Origin: Streptomyces sp. Root431
GTDB lineage: Bacteria > Actinomycetota > Actinomycetes > Streptomycetales > Streptomycetaceae
Reading direction: 5' to 3'
DNA length: 64,000 nucleotides
NCBI RefSeq assembly: GCF_001426585.1
Contig: NZ_LMEI01000001.1
Span: 433,317-497,316, forward strand
Part shown: piece after piece, positions 34,903 to 44,681 of the stretch
Layout: every line of letters begins with the position of its first letter
How positions within the stretch are numbered: position 1 is the stretch's first letter
Program-made: the position numbers and the translations under genes
The notes under the pieces: model-generated
The model's database searches: none
Seen by the model: the letters and a program-made list of their open reading frames with translations, nothing else
Told to the model about the DNA's origin: nothing

Positions 34903-34943
34903 GAGTGAGGGGGTCCCGCCTTCGAGGCGGGACCCCCTCACTC
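34903..34943. terminator. Bidirectional terminator
   Basis: An 18-bp perfect inverted repeat (GAGTGAGGGGGTCCCGCC, TTCGA loop, complement) lies between the Pro/Gln-rich protein gene and the convergent clpX, 24 bases past one stop and 15 before the other. Confidence 0.9.
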
Positions 34944-34958
34944 CTTGCCTGCCTGCCG

Positions 34959-36242
<1,284 letters not shown>

Positions 36243-36398
36243 GAGGTGCTTCCCCTTCGCCTGGGAGTGCTTGGTTCAGCGACTCCTGGTGCCTCATATT
36301 CGACGGTACCTTGCCGGGCCCCCCGTTCGGGCCCCCCTTGGCACGGTTCACATGGACGGGAATGCGTCATGTGCCCCGTGCCGAGGGAAGGTCGGGCG

Positions 36399-37073
36399 TC
36401 AGTGTGCCTCGGCGGCCGTGCTCTTGCGGGTCGAGACGATCTGGTCGATCAGGCCGTACGCGAGGGCGTCCTCGGCGGTCAGGATCTTGTCACGCTCGAT
36501 GTCGTCGCGGATCTTCTCGATCGGCGTCGAGGAGTGCTTGGCCAGCATTTCTTCGAGCTGGCTGCGCATCCGCAGGATCTCGCGGGCCGCGATCTCCAGG
36601 TCGGAGAGCTGCTCACGGCCGGTGCCGCCGGAGGGCTGGTGGATCAGCACGCGCGCGTTCGGCAGGGCCATCCGCTTGCCGGGCGTACCGGCGGCGAGCA
36701 GCACGGCCGCGGCGGAGGCCGCCTGGCCCATGCAGACCGTCTGGATGTCCGGCTTCACGAACTGCATCGTGTCGTAGATCGCCGTCAGCGCGGTGAAGGA
36801 GCCACCGGGGCTGTTGATGTAGATCGAGATGTCGCGGTCCGGGTCCATCGACTCCAGGCACAGGAGCTGCGCCATGACGTCGTTGGCCGAGGCGTCGTCG
36901 ATCTGCACGCCGAGGAAGATCACGCGCTCCTCGAAGAGCTTCGCGTACGGGTCGTACTCGCGGACGCCCTGCGAGGTGCGCTCGACGAAGCGCGGCACGA
37001 CGTAGCGGTTGTCCATCGGCGCGCCGGTGTAGAGGCCGCTCGCGGAGAGGTTGTTCTGCATCTGGGTGTTCAC
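36399..37073 (-). CDS. clpP2: ATP-dependent Clp protease proteolytic subunit ClpP2
   Basis: The product has 224 residues, including a propeptide-like N-terminus of about 25. The catalytic Ser120 is in GQAASAAA and His145 in LIHQP, with the Asp near 191-195 (DDIERD). It forms a mixed tetradecamer with ClpP1, as in other actinobacteria. The gene is 50 bases after clpP1 and in the same unit. Streptomycetes carry two clpP operons; this is the main growth-phase one. Confidence 0.96.
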   Translation of the reverse strand: MNTQMQNNLSASGLYTGAPMDNRYVVPRFVERTSQGVREYDPYAKLFEERVIFLGVQIDDASANDVMAQLLCLESMDPDRDISIYINSPGGSFTALTAIYDTMQFVKPDIQTVCMGQAASAAAVLLAAGTPGKRMALPNARVLIHQPSGGTGREQLSDLEIAAREILRMRSQLEEMLAKHSSTPIEKIRDDIERDKILTAEDALAYGLIDQIVSTRKSTAAEAH

Positions 37074-37123
37074 CGTCCTGGTGGCGTTCGGTGGGCTGGG
37101 GCTCGTGAGCGGATTGCCGGGGC

Positions 37124-37741
37124 TCAGGCGCCCGTGCCGCCGCCGCCGGGAACACCCGCGGCGTGCGTGATGATGTCGTCGATGAGGCCGTAGCTCTTGG
37201 CCTCGTCCGCGGTGAACCAGCGGTCGCGGTCACCGTCGCGGATGATCGCCTCGACGGTCTGGCCGGAGTGGTGCGCGGTGATCTCGGCCATGCGCTTCTT
37301 CGTGCGAAGGAGGTACTCGGCCTGGATCTTGATGTCGGAGGCCGTGCCGCCGATGCCGGCGGAGCCCTGGTGCATCAGGATGTCGGTGTTCGGCAGCGCG
37401 AAGCGCTTGCCGGGGGTGCCGCCGGTGAGCAGGAACTGCCCCATCGAGGCCGCCATGCCCATACCGATGGTCACGACGTCGTTGGGGATGTACTGCATGG
37501 TGTCGTAGACGGCCATGCCGGCCGTCACGGAGCCACCGGGGCTGTTGATGTACAGGAAGATGTCCTTCTCCGGGTCGGCGGCCAGGAGGAGCATCTGAGC
37601 GGTGATCTTGTTGGCGATGTCATCGTCGACCTGCTGGCCGAGGAAGATGATCCGCTCGCCGAGCAGCCGGTTGTAGACATGGTCGCCGAGGCCGCCACCG
37701 ATGGACGGCTCACCCGCGGCGTAAGGCTTCAGATTCGTCAC
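37124..37741 (-). CDS. clpP1: ATP-dependent Clp protease proteolytic subunit ClpP1
   Basis: The product has 205 residues. The catalytic Ser99 lies in GMAASMGQ and His124 in LMHQGS, with the Asp in the DRDRW segment near 180. ClpP1 is the first gene of the clpP1-clpP2-clpX group. Its 5' region has a ClgR-like box (37864-37877), and ClgR is the known activator of the clpP1 operon in Streptomyces. Confidence 0.96.
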   Translation of the reverse strand: MTNLKPYAAGEPSIGGGLGDHVYNRLLGERIIFLGQQVDDDIANKITAQMLLLAADPEKDIFLYINSPGGSVTAGMAVYDTMQYIPNDVVTIGMGMAASMGQFLLTGGTPGKRFALPNTDILMHQGSAGIGGTASDIKIQAEYLLRTKKRMAEITAHHSGQTVEAIIRDGDRDRWFTADEAKSYGLIDDIITHAAGVPGGGGTGA

Positions 37742-37863
37742 GTATCCACCTGCTCGTCTCCGACGGCGAAAGGGCCGTCTCAGCGTCTCGTTCCGAGGGC
37801 ATTGCCCTCGTATTCATGGACCCTAACGCGCAGGTAGGACAACGCCATCCCGGTTCCCGAACT

Positions 37864-37877
37864 GTTCGCTGGGAGCG
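37864..37877 (-). promoter_or_regulatory. ClgR-like binding box
   Basis: GTTCGCTGGGAGCG matches GTTCGC-N5-GCG, the motif published for the activator ClgR at clp and lon promoters in Streptomyces. It sits about 125 bases upstream of the clpP1 start, in the right range for an activator. It is one partial match with no alignment support, so this remains an inference. Confidence 0.55.
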
Positions 37878-37915
37878 CAAGGTCGGCGGGGGCGCGTAAC
37901 CGCCCCCGGGTACGT

Positions 37916-37955
37916 CCACGGGCCCGTACGCACAGCAGTGCGTACGGGCCCGTGG
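37916..37955. terminator. tig terminator
   Basis: A perfect 18-bp inverted repeat (CCACGGGCCCGTACGCAC, AGCA loop, complement) lies 30 bases past the tig stop. It separates tig from the clpP1 promoter region. Confidence 0.85.
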
Positions 37956-37985
37956 AACGGGGTTCCGCGCGGGGCGCGGAGCCGC

Positions 37986-39371
37986 TTACTTGTCCTCGGA
38001 GACCTCGGCCTCGCCGGTGACGGCCTCGACGGCCTCGGCGGCGGTCTCGAGCTCGTCCTCGTCGTCGGAGAGGTCGACGACCTCACCGTTGGAGTCGACG
38101 ACCTTGGCGGCCTCGACGACGACCGCGAGGGCCTTGCCGCGGGCGACCTCGCCGACGAGCATCGGCACCTGGCCGCCCTGGGCCACGGCCTGGGCGAACT
38201 GGTCGGGGCTCATGCCGGAGGAGGCGGCGCGACGGAAGAGGTGCTCGGTGAGCTCCTCGCGGGAGACGTCGAGCTTCTCCTTGTTGACGAGCTCATCGAG
38301 GATGAACTGCGTCTTGATGCCCTTCTCGGCCTGCTCCTTGGTCTCGGCCAGGAACTCTTCCTCGGTCTTGCCCTGGAGCTCCAGGTACTTCGCGAGGTCG
38401 ATTCCCATCTGGCCGAGCTGGTGGTGCTCCAGGTTGTGCTTGCGGGTGTTGATCTCGTCCTCGAGAAGCTTCTCGGGCATCGGGACCTCGACCAGCTTGA
38501 GGAGCTCGTCGAGGACGCGCTCCTGGGCCTGGGTGGCCTGGTCGAACTGCTTCATGTTCTCGAGGCGCTTGCGGCTGTCGGCCTTGAGCTCGTCGAGGGT
38601 GTCGAACTCCGACGCCATCTGCGCGAACTCGTCGTCCAGCTCGGGGAGCTCACGGGCGGCGACGGTGGTGACCTTGACGGTGACCTCCGCGTCCTTGCCC
38701 TCGGCGGAGCCGCCCTTCAGCTGCGAGGTGAAGGTGGCCTCGCCGCCGGCCTCCAGGCCCTTGACGGCCTCGTCGATGCCGTCGAGCAGCTCGCCGGAAC
38801 CGATGGTGTACGAGACACCGTCGGCGACACCGTCGGGCAGGACCTCGCCGTCGACCTTGGCCTCGAGGTCGATGGTGACGACGTCGCCGTCCTGGGCGGC
38901 CCGCTCGACCGTGGAGGTCGAGGCGAAGCGCTCGCGGAGCTGCTCCACCGACTTCTCGATGTCCTCGTCGGTGACCTCGACCGCGTCGACGGTGACCTCG
39001 ATGCCGGAGTAGTCCGGGATCTCGATCGTCGGGCGGATGTCGACCTCGGCGGTGAAGGCCAGCAGCTCGCCGTCCTTCAGCTCCGTGATGTCGACCTCGG
39101 GCTGACCCAGCGGGTTGACCTCGGCCTCGTTGACGGCCTCGGTGTAGAACTTCGGGAGCGCGTCGTTGACGGCCTCTTCCAGCACGGCGCCGCGGCCGAA
39201 CCGCTGGTCGATCACGCGAGCCGGGATCTTGCCCTTACGGAAGCCCTTGACCGTGACCTGCTGGTTGATCTTCTTGTACGCCGCGTCGAGGCTGTCCTTG
39301 AGCTCCTCGAAGGGCACCTCGACAGTGAGCCGAACCCGGGTCGGGTTCAGGGTCTCCACGGCGCTCTTCAC
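37986..39371 (-). CDS. tig: Trigger factor (ribosome-associated chaperone)
   Basis: The product has 461 residues. The ribosome-binding domain (1-115) carries [16 protein letters not shown], the conserved loop that docks on ribosomal protein L23. An FKBP-like prolyl isomerase domain (about 155-245) and a helical arm domain (250-430) follow. The C-terminus is acidic. I chose the GTG at 39369-39371 because GGAG lies eight bases upstream and it begins [15 protein letters not shown]. The reading frame is open farther upstream but overlaps the tRNA-Pro gene. The order tig, clpP1, clpP2, clpX is the usual one. Confidence 0.96.
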   Translation of the reverse strand: MKSAVETLNPTRVRLTVEVPFEELKDSLDAAYKKINQQVTVKGFRKGKIPARVIDQRFGRGAVLEEAVNDALPKFYTEAVNEAEVNPLGQPEVDITELKDGELLAFTAEVDIRPTIEIPDYSGIEVTVDAVEVTDEDIEKSVEQLRERFASTSTVERAAQDGDVVTIDLEAKVDGEVLPDGVADGVSYTIGSGELLDGIDEAVKGLEAGGEATFTSQLKGGSAEGKDAEVTVKVTTVAARELPELDDEFAQMASEFDTLDELKADSRKRLENMKQFDQATQAQERVLDELLKLVEVPMPEKLLEDEINTRKHNLEHHQLGQMGIDLAKYLELQGKTEEEFLAETKEQAEKGIKTQFILDELVNKEKLDVSREELTEHLFRRAASSGMSPDQFAQAVAQGGQVPMLVGEVARGKALAVVVEAAKVVDSNGEVVDLSDDEDELETAAEAVEAVTGEAEVSEDK

Positions 39372-39546
39372 GGTTAGGTCTCCTTGTGGCTGATTCCTGG
39401 AATCCACCGTCCCCGCGTGAAAGCGGTTCCGGTGGGTCTGCCCGGTCAGAAAGACACACGGGCACGCAGCTTGCATAGTAACCGCAAGCGGGGAGGCAGC
39501 CACAACGTGATCAAGAACGCGACCGGTGGGCGCGTGATCGTCATGG

Positions 39547-39620
39547 TCGGGGTGGCGGGATTTGAACCCACGGCCTTCCGCTCCCAAAGCGGACGCGCTA
39601 CCAAGCTGCGCCACACCCCG
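39547..39620 (-). tRNA. tRNA-Pro (anticodon TGG)
   Basis: The minus strand gives a 74-nt cloverleaf with acceptor arm CGGGGTG/CACCCCG, a D-arm in GCGCAGCTTGGTAGCGC, anticodon loop TTTGGGA and T-arm GTGGGTTCAAATCCCGC. The three anticodon bases TGG read proline codons. No CCA is encoded. Confidence 0.95.
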
Positions 39621-39753
39621 TCGGTGCGACACGTAGGGTACATGGACGGGGACAGTGCGGCGCCCCCCGTTTCAACGGGTGTGCACGAAGGTCCCCCGAC
39701 CGGCTACCATGCTCTTCGTGCCGCGGTCCTGGTGACCTGCGGCGCGATGCTGT

Positions 39754-39827
39754 GCGGGTGTAGCTCAATGGTAGAGCACTAGTCTTCCAAACTAGCTACG
39801 CGGGTTCGATTCCCGTCACCCGCTCCA
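39754..39827 (+). tRNA. tRNA-Gly (anticodon TCC)
   Basis: A cloverleaf with acceptor arm GCGGGTG/CACCCGC, a D-arm in AGCTCAATGGTAGAGCA, anticodon stem CTAGT/ACTAG with loop CTTCCAA (anticodon TCC) and T-arm GCGGGTTCGATTCCCGT. CCA is encoded at 39825-39827. The tRNA is divergent from tRNA-Pro and followed by a strong hairpin. Confidence 0.95.
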
Positions 39828-39831
39828 CGGT

Positions 39832-39882
39832 CTCGGGGCCGGTCCGGAAGAAGTCTTTCCGGACCGGCCCCGAGGCGTTTTC
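39832..39882 (+). terminator. tRNA-Gly terminator
   Basis: An 18-bp perfect inverted repeat (CTCGGGGCCGGTCCGGAA, seven-base loop, complement) is followed by GCGTTTTCC, directly after tRNA-Gly. Confidence 0.9.
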
Positions 39883-39961
39883 CGGGGGCGCGCGAGATGC
39901 CGGGTCCGGCCGGGTCGCGCAGACTGGGCTCAGCCCGTCTCCCGCCCCACCGGAGGTAGCG

Positions 39962-40339
39962 ATGAAGGACCTGAAGTTCGAGCGGAAGCGCTCGCTGTCC
40001 CGCCACGAGGCAGCCGATCAGCTGACCATGCTCGCCGCCGCACTGAGGGAGGGCGGGGAGGCCGAACTGAAGCTGGGGGCCGGAACGCTGAACCTGCGCA
40101 TCCCCGAAGAGTTCCGCAGCGAGGTGGAACTGGAGGTCGGCGACGGGGAGATCGAGCTGGAGATCGAGCTCAAGTGGTCGACGCGCGGCCCCCGGGAGGC
40201 GCCGGCGCCGAGTGCCGCGGTCGCGGGCAGCAGCATGGGGGCGAAGCGGTCCGCCCCGCGGCCGACCGCGGCCACGAAGACGACCAAGCCGGCCGCCAAG
40301 GCGGCGAACGGCGCCAAGAAGGCCAAGTCCGCGAAGTAG
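39962..40339 (+). CDS. Amphi-Trp domain protein with Lys/Ala-rich tail
   Basis: The product has 125 residues. Residues 1-75 match the amphi-Trp domain, a small alternating hydrophobic/charged fold: RHEAADQLTMLAAALREGG, LGAGTLNLRIPEEF and GDGEIELEIELKW, ending in the characteristic Trp. The tail (80-125) is Ala/Lys/Thr-rich and basic, resembling nucleic-acid-binding or histone-like tails. Function is not established. An upstream GGAGGT five bases before the ATG at 39962 supports the start. It is convergent with a small membrane protein gene seven bases away. Confidence 0.8.
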   Translation: MKDLKFERKRSLSRHEAADQLTMLAAALREGGEAELKLGAGTLNLRIPEEFRSEVELEVGDGEIELEIELKWSTRGPREAPAPSAAVAGSSMGAKRSAPRPTAATKTTKPAAKAANGAKKAKSAK

Positions 40340-40346
40340 CGTCGGC

Positions 40347-40541
40347 TCAGAACTTGATGGAGCCGACCGTCTGCGTTATCGAGTCCAGGAAGCGCTGGAT
40401 GTCGTCGGCCATGCCGGTGGAGGCGAGGAAGAAGCCGAAGAGCACCGCGACCACGGCCGGTCCGCCCTTGAGGTTCCCCCCGCGGATCAGCACCACCAGG
40501 ATGATTGCCAACAGCAACACCACAGACAGTGAAATGGCCAC
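40347..40541 (-). CDS. Small two-helix membrane protein
   Basis: The product has 64 residues: two hydrophobic segments (about 3-19, SLSVVLLLAIILVVLI, and 28-42, AVVAVLFGFFLAST) separated by a Gly/Lys turn, then an amphipathic C-terminus. The family and function are unknown to me. The ATG at 40541 has a poor ribosome site, so the in-frame GTG two codons upstream, nearer to GAGGG, is a possible start. It is compact and the right size for a real conserved small protein. Confidence 0.6.
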   Translation of the reverse strand: MAISLSVVLLLAIILVVLIRGGNLKGGPAVVAVLFGFFLASTGMADDIQRFLDSITQTVGSIKF

Positions 40542-40695
40542 AACTGATCACACCCTCGGTCGGTCCCGCCTTGCCGCCGGGGAGCGCACGTCGCTCACCA
40601 CCCCCCGCTGTCTCCATGGTGCCATCAACTCCCATGCCCCCGCCGCCTCGTGACGAATCGTCGTGGAGAAGATCACGTCACACCGGGGCGGCCGG

Positions 40696-41841
40696 TCAGG
40701 CGCGGCGGGAGATGAGCAGCAGCGCCCGGTCGTCGTTGACGTCCTTGGCGACGGCCTCGATCAGATGCCAGGTGACGCCGTCGAAGCCCTCGGCGACGCA
40801 GCGGTCGGCCTCGCCGGTGAGGCGGTCGATGCCCTCGGCGATGTCCCGGTCGGCGGCCTCGACGAGGCCGTCCGTGAAGAGCATGAGGACGTCTCCGGGC
40901 CGCAGTGAGCCCTTGACCGGGTGGAACTCGGCCCCGTCGTAGACGCCGAGGAGGGGGCCCTCGGCGGCCTTCTCCTCCCAGCGGCCGCTGCCCGCGTGCA
41001 GCTGAAGCGCGGGGAGGTGGCCGGCGGAGAAGAGTTCGTAGTCGCCGGAGTCCAGGTCGAGGACGAGGTGGATCGAGGTGGCGAAGCCCTCGTCCCAGTT
41101 CTGCCGGAGCAGGTAGCCGTTGGCCGCGGGGAGGAAGCCGTGCGGCGGGAGCGAGCCGAGAAGACCGCCGAAGGCTCCGGAGAGCAGCAGGGAGCGGGAG
41201 GCCGCGTCCATGCCCTTGCCGGAGACGTCGGTGAGGACGACCTCCAGGATGCGGCCGCCGTGGGTGCGGGCGGCGACGACGAAGTCCCCGGAGAAGGACT
41301 GGCCGCCGGCGGGCCGGAGCGCCATTTCGCGGTGCCAGCCCTGCGGGAGCCGGGGCAGGGCGCTCTGGACGCGGATCCGTTCGCGCAGGTCGAAGAGCAT
41401 GGTGCCGCCGCGCCGCCAGGGCACGCCGACGCGGGCGCGGAACTGGGCGATGAGGAGTCCGAAGAGTCCGCAGGCGGCGACGGTGAGGACGGTGCCGGGG
41501 GTGACCCGGGCGGGGCCCTGTGTGTACGGGCCGAGGACGACGGACTCGACGATGAGGGCGCCGGCGGCGGCCGCGTACAGCCCGAGCAGGCTGGCGGGGC
41601 GCAGCAGCAGCCCGCCGGCCACGATGGGCAGGACGAGCGCGGCGGGCGCGCACCAGACCGGGTCGAGCAGGGTGCCGCAGGCGATGGCCGGAATCATCAG
41701 GAGGAGTCCGGCGAAGGCGAGCCAGTCGGAGCCGTCCCCGCGGAAGTAGTCGACGCCGGACTTGCGCAGCGCGATGCGGGCCCGGCGGGCGCGCCTGCGC
41801 GTCCGGGCCGCGTACGTGTTCACTCCCGCGCGGTGTCCCAT
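40696..41841 (-). CDS. PP2C/SpoIIE-type Ser/Thr phosphatase with membrane N-terminus
   Basis: The product has 381 residues. An Arg-rich N-terminus (1-30) precedes four or so hydrophobic segments (40-125). The PP2C/SpoIIE domain (about 155-380) has GQSFSGDFVVAA, LTDVSGKGMDAAS, LFTDGLVEA and NDDRALLLI, which supply the metal-binding Asp residues. In Streptomyces such phosphatases usually act on anti-anti-sigma factors, but no such partner or RsbW-like kinase is nearby. The start (ATG 41839-41841) begins MGHRAGVNTYAART. Confidence 0.9.
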   Translation of the reverse strand: MGHRAGVNTYAARTRRRARRARIALRKSGVDYFRGDGSDWLAFAGLLLMIPAIACGTLLDPVWCAPAALVLPIVAGGLLLRPASLLGLYAAAAGALIVESVVLGPYTQGPARVTPGTVLTVAACGLFGLLIAQFRARVGVPWRRGGTMLFDLRERIRVQSALPRLPQGWHREMALRPAGGQSFSGDFVVAARTHGGRILEVVLTDVSGKGMDAASRSLLLSGAFGGLLGSLPPHGFLPAANGYLLRQNWDEGFATSIHLVLDLDSGDYELFSAGHLPALQLHAGSGRWEEKAAEGPLLGVYDGAEFHPVKGSLRPGDVLMLFTDGLVEAADRDIAEGIDRLTGEADRCVAEGFDGVTWHLIEAVAKDVNDDRALLLISRRA

Positions 41842-41947
41842 TGGCCTGGACCCTATCCACCCGGTCCGACATCGCGCAGGGGTACCCCTGTGACAATGTG
41901 CGCGAAATCGGGTCGCCCCGGGCGCGCGCCGCTGATATCGATGGCAT

Positions 41948-43177
41948 ATGACTACTGAGCTGCGGGTTCTCGACCCGTCGGAGTGGGACCGCTGGTACGG
42001 GGTGTTGGAGCTTGCGTTCGGGGGTGTGGCGGAGGAGCCCGAGGAGCGGGCGTTGTGGCGTGATCTGACCGAGTGCGAGCGGTCCCTGGCGGTCTGGGAC
42101 GGCGAGCAGCCGGTGGCGACGGCGGGCGCCTTCTCGTTCCGGCTGACCGTTCCGGGCGGGGCCTCGGTACCGGCCGCCGGCGTCACGATGGTGAGCGTGA
42201 CCGGAACGCATCGCAGGCGCGGGATCCTGACCTCGATGATGCGGCGGCAGCTTGACGACGTACGGGCGCTGGGTGAGCCGCTGGCCGTGCTGACGGCCTC
42301 GGAGGCGGTCATCTACGGGCGATTCGGGTACGCGGCGGCGAGCTGGGCGCAGCGGGCGGTCATCGACACGACCCGGGTGCGGCTCGACGTACCGGCCGGG
42401 ACGGACGCGGTGACGCTGCGGACGGTGCCGACGGCGGAGTCCTCGGCGGTGACGGAGGCGGTGTACGCGCGGATGGTGCCTCGCCGGCCCGGGATGCTGG
42501 CCCGCCGACCCGGCTGGGAGCGGCTGCCGCTGCTCGACCCGCCGGGTTCGCGGCAGGGTTCCTCACCGCGGCTGTGCGTGCTGGCGGAGCGGGACGGGGA
42601 GGTCGTCGGGTACGCGTACTACGCGATCAAGCCGGACTGGACCTGGGCCGGCTCGGACGGTTCGGTGACCGTGCACGAGCTGATGGGCCTCGACGGGGCG
42701 GCGGAGGCTGCGCTGTGGCGGTTCCTCTGCTCGGTCGACCTGACGTCGAAGGTGCGGGTGAACAGCGCCCCGACGGACGCGGCCTGGCAGCACCTGGTCT
42801 CGGACGTGCGGCGGTGCGAACCGACGGCGCGGGAGGTGCTGTTCGTCCGGCTCGTGGAGGTGGGCGCGGCGCTGGAGGCGCGGACGTACCAGGCTCCGGT
42901 GGACGTGGTGTTCGAGGTCGAGGACGCGTTCTGTCCCTGGAACGAGGGGCGTTGGCGTCTGACGGGCGACACGAAGGGCGCGACGTGCGTCCGGACCTCG
43001 GATCCGGCGGACCTCGAACTGTCCGTACGGGAGCTGGGCGCGGCGTACTTGGGCGGGACGTCGTTGGTGTCGCTGGCGGCGGCGGGTCGCGTGCGGGAGC
43101 TCCGCGAGGGCGCGCTGGTCGAGGCGTCCGTGGCCTTCGGCTCACCGGTGGCGCCGTGGCTGCCGCACGGGTTCTAG
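41948..43177 (+). CDS. Eis-type GNAT N-acetyltransferase
   Basis: The product has 409 residues, the length of the Eis family. The first GNAT domain has the acetyl-CoA-binding segment VSVTGTHRRRGILTSMMR. A second GNAT-like domain follows, and a C-terminal SCP2-like domain ends in the catalytic C-terminal carboxylate (WLPHGF). ASEAVIYGRFGYAAAS is also conserved. Mycobacterial Eis acetylates aminoglycosides and peptides; the natural substrate here is unknown. The gene is convergent with nei, four bases apart, with no visible terminator. Confidence 0.9.
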   Translation: MTTELRVLDPSEWDRWYGVLELAFGGVAEEPEERALWRDLTECERSLAVWDGEQPVATAGAFSFRLTVPGGASVPAAGVTMVSVTGTHRRRGILTSMMRRQLDDVRALGEPLAVLTASEAVIYGRFGYAAASWAQRAVIDTTRVRLDVPAGTDAVTLRTVPTAESSAVTEAVYARMVPRRPGMLARRPGWERLPLLDPPGSRQGSSPRLCVLAERDGEVVGYAYYAIKPDWTWAGSDGSVTVHELMGLDGAAEAALWRFLCSVDLTSKVRVNSAPTDAAWQHLVSDVRRCEPTAREVLFVRLVEVGAALEARTYQAPVDVVFEVEDAFCPWNEGRWRLTGDTKGATCVRTSDPADLELSVRELGAAYLGGTSLVSLAAAGRVRELREGALVEASVAFGSPVAPWLPHGF

Positions 43178-43181
43178 GCCG

Positions 43182-43991
43182 CTAGCGGGTCTGGCAGCCC
43201 GGGCACCAGAAGAGGTTGCGGGCTGCCAGGTCCGCGGTGTGGATCTCGTGGCCGCAGATGTGGCAGGGCTGGTGGGTCCTTCGGTAGACGTAGACCTCGC
43301 CGCCGTGGTCGTCCACGCGCGGCGGGCGGCCCATCGCCTCGGGGGTGTGCTCGGGGCGGACCGTGTCGATGCGGTTCAGGCGGACGCCCTCGCGCATCAG
43401 CATCGCGAGGTCGGTCCAGATCGCGTCCCACTCCCCCGGCGTCAGGTCCCTGCCCGCGCGGTAGGGGTCGATGCCGTGGCGGAAGAGGACCTCGGCGCGG
43501 TAGACGTTGCCGACGCCGGCGATGACCTTCTGGTCCATGAGCAGGGCGGCGATCGTCGTGCGGGACTTCGCGATCCGGCGCCAGGCCTTGCCGGGGTCGT
43601 CGCCGGTGCGGAGCGGGTCGGGGCCGAGGCGGTCGTGTATCGCCTGCTTCTCGGCGTCCGTGACGAGCGCGCAGGTGGTGGGGCCGCGGAGGTCGACGTA
43701 ACCCTCGGGGTTGGCGAGGCGCAGGCGCACCGTGTCGGTGGGCGGCGGGGCCGGGGCGTCGCCGAAGTTCACCTTGCCGAAGAGGCCGAGGTGGATGTGG
43801 ATCCACTCCTCGCCGCGGAAGCCGAGGAAGAGGTGCTTGCCGTGGGCCTCCGTGGTCTCCAGGACGCTTCCGTCGAGCAGGGCCGCCGAGTCGGCGAACT
43901 TGCCCTGGGGGCTGGAGACGCGAACGGACCGGCCGCCGAACCGTTCCCGGTGGTCGGCGGCCAGTCGGTGGATCGTGTGCCCCTCAGGCAT
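43182..43991 (-). CDS. nei: Fpg/Nei-family DNA glycosylase (endonuclease VIII type)
   Basis: The product has 269 residues. It starts MPEGHTIHRLA, giving the catalytic Pro and Glu at positions 2 and 3 after Met removal. The C-terminal zinc finger has CHICGHEI...CPGC (near 240-266). The H2TH domain is in the middle (about 130-210). These enzymes excise oxidised pyrimidines or purines and nick the DNA. The start overlaps the rpiB stop by one base (TGATG), so the two are coupled. I use nei on the N-terminal motif; an Fpg-like specificity is possible. Confidence 0.9.
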   Translation of the reverse strand: MPEGHTIHRLAADHRERFGGRSVRVSSPQGKFADSAALLDGSVLETTEAHGKHLFLGFRGEEWIHIHLGLFGKVNFGDAPAPPPTDTVRLRLANPEGYVDLRGPTTCALVTDAEKQAIHDRLGPDPLRTGDDPGKAWRRIAKSRTTIAALLMDQKVIAGVGNVYRAEVLFRHGIDPYRAGRDLTPGEWDAIWTDLAMLMREGVRLNRIDTVRPEHTPEAMGRPPRVDDHGGEVYVYRRTHQPCHICGHEIHTADLAARNLFWCPGCQTR

Positions 43992-44485
43992 CAGGCAGCG
44001 GGGCCCTGCGGGTGGTGCGCCGGGATCGGGGGGAGCTCGCCGGTGTTCTCGTAGGCGGTGAGCATGTCGATCCGGCGGGTGTGGCGCTCGTCACCCGAGT
44101 ACGGCGTGTTCAGGAAGATCTCGACGAACTTCGTCGCCTCTTCCCGGGTGTGCATCCGGCCGCCGACGGAGATCACGTTGGCGTTGTTGTGCTCGCGGCC
44201 GAGGGCGGCGGCCTGCTCGCTCCAGGCGAGGGCGGCGCGCACCCCCTTCACCTTGTTCGCGGCGATCTGCTCGCCGTTGCCGGAGCCGCCGATGACGATG
44301 CCCAGGCTGTCCGCGTCCGCGGCCGTCTTCTCGGCGGCGCGCAGGCAGAACGGCGGGTAGTCGTCGAGGGCGTCGTAGATGTGCGGACCACAGTCGACGG
44401 GCTCGTGGCCGTGTGCCGTGAGCCACTCGACGAGGTGGTTCTTGAGTTCGTAGCCGGCGTGGTCGGAACCGATGTAGACGCGCAT
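43991..44485 (-). CDS. rpiB: Ribose-5-phosphate isomerase B
   Basis: The product has 164 residues. Family motifs are YIGSDHAGYELKNHL, DCGPHIYDALDDYPP, IGGSGNGEQIAANKVKGVRAAL and the HNNANVISVGGR segment. It interconverts ribose 5-phosphate and ribulose 5-phosphate in the pentose phosphate pathway. The DALDDYP segment is as in actinobacterial RpiB. It overlaps nei. Confidence 0.94.
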   Translation of the reverse strand: MRVYIGSDHAGYELKNHLVEWLTAHGHEPVDCGPHIYDALDDYPPFCLRAAEKTAADADSLGIVIGGSGNGEQIAANKVKGVRAALAWSEQAAALGREHNNANVISVGGRMHTREEATKFVEIFLNTPYSGDERHTRRIDMLTAYENTGELPPIPAHHPQGPAA

Positions 44486-44528
44486 GGTGCCGAGTGTGGC
44501 ATGTCGAGGCGGGGGTAGCGGTCAGCGG

Positions 44529-44549
44529 GGTCGGGACGTTCACCCGACC
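44529..44549. promoter_or_regulatory. Inverted repeat upstream of rpiB and the permease gene
   Basis: A 7-bp perfect inverted repeat (GGTCGGG, seven-base spacer, CCCGACC) lies in the 196-base divergent region, 44 bases before rpiB and 133 before the permease start. It may be an operator for either gene. No other support. Confidence 0.3.
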
Positions 44550-44681
44550 TGGTATGGACCTTCGCCTCTCGCGGAGTGGTCCTCACAACGATCCGGAATG
44601 AGGTCTTCCGATCAACCCCTCTCACAGGGTTGAATGCACGGGCTCGCGACCCGAGCGTCCCCCACACGTTAGGAAGCGTTC

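Noticed and set aside
36300..36350. A 10-bp direct repeat (GGGGGGCCCG) between clpP2 and clpX as a regulatory site.
   Set aside because: It lies in a poly-G/C patch where repeats arise easily and it has no clear spacing relation to the clpX start.
39547..39827. Integration site at the tRNA genes.
   Set aside because: No integrase, duplicated tRNA 3' end or altered gene order is seen near tRNA-Pro or tRNA-Gly.
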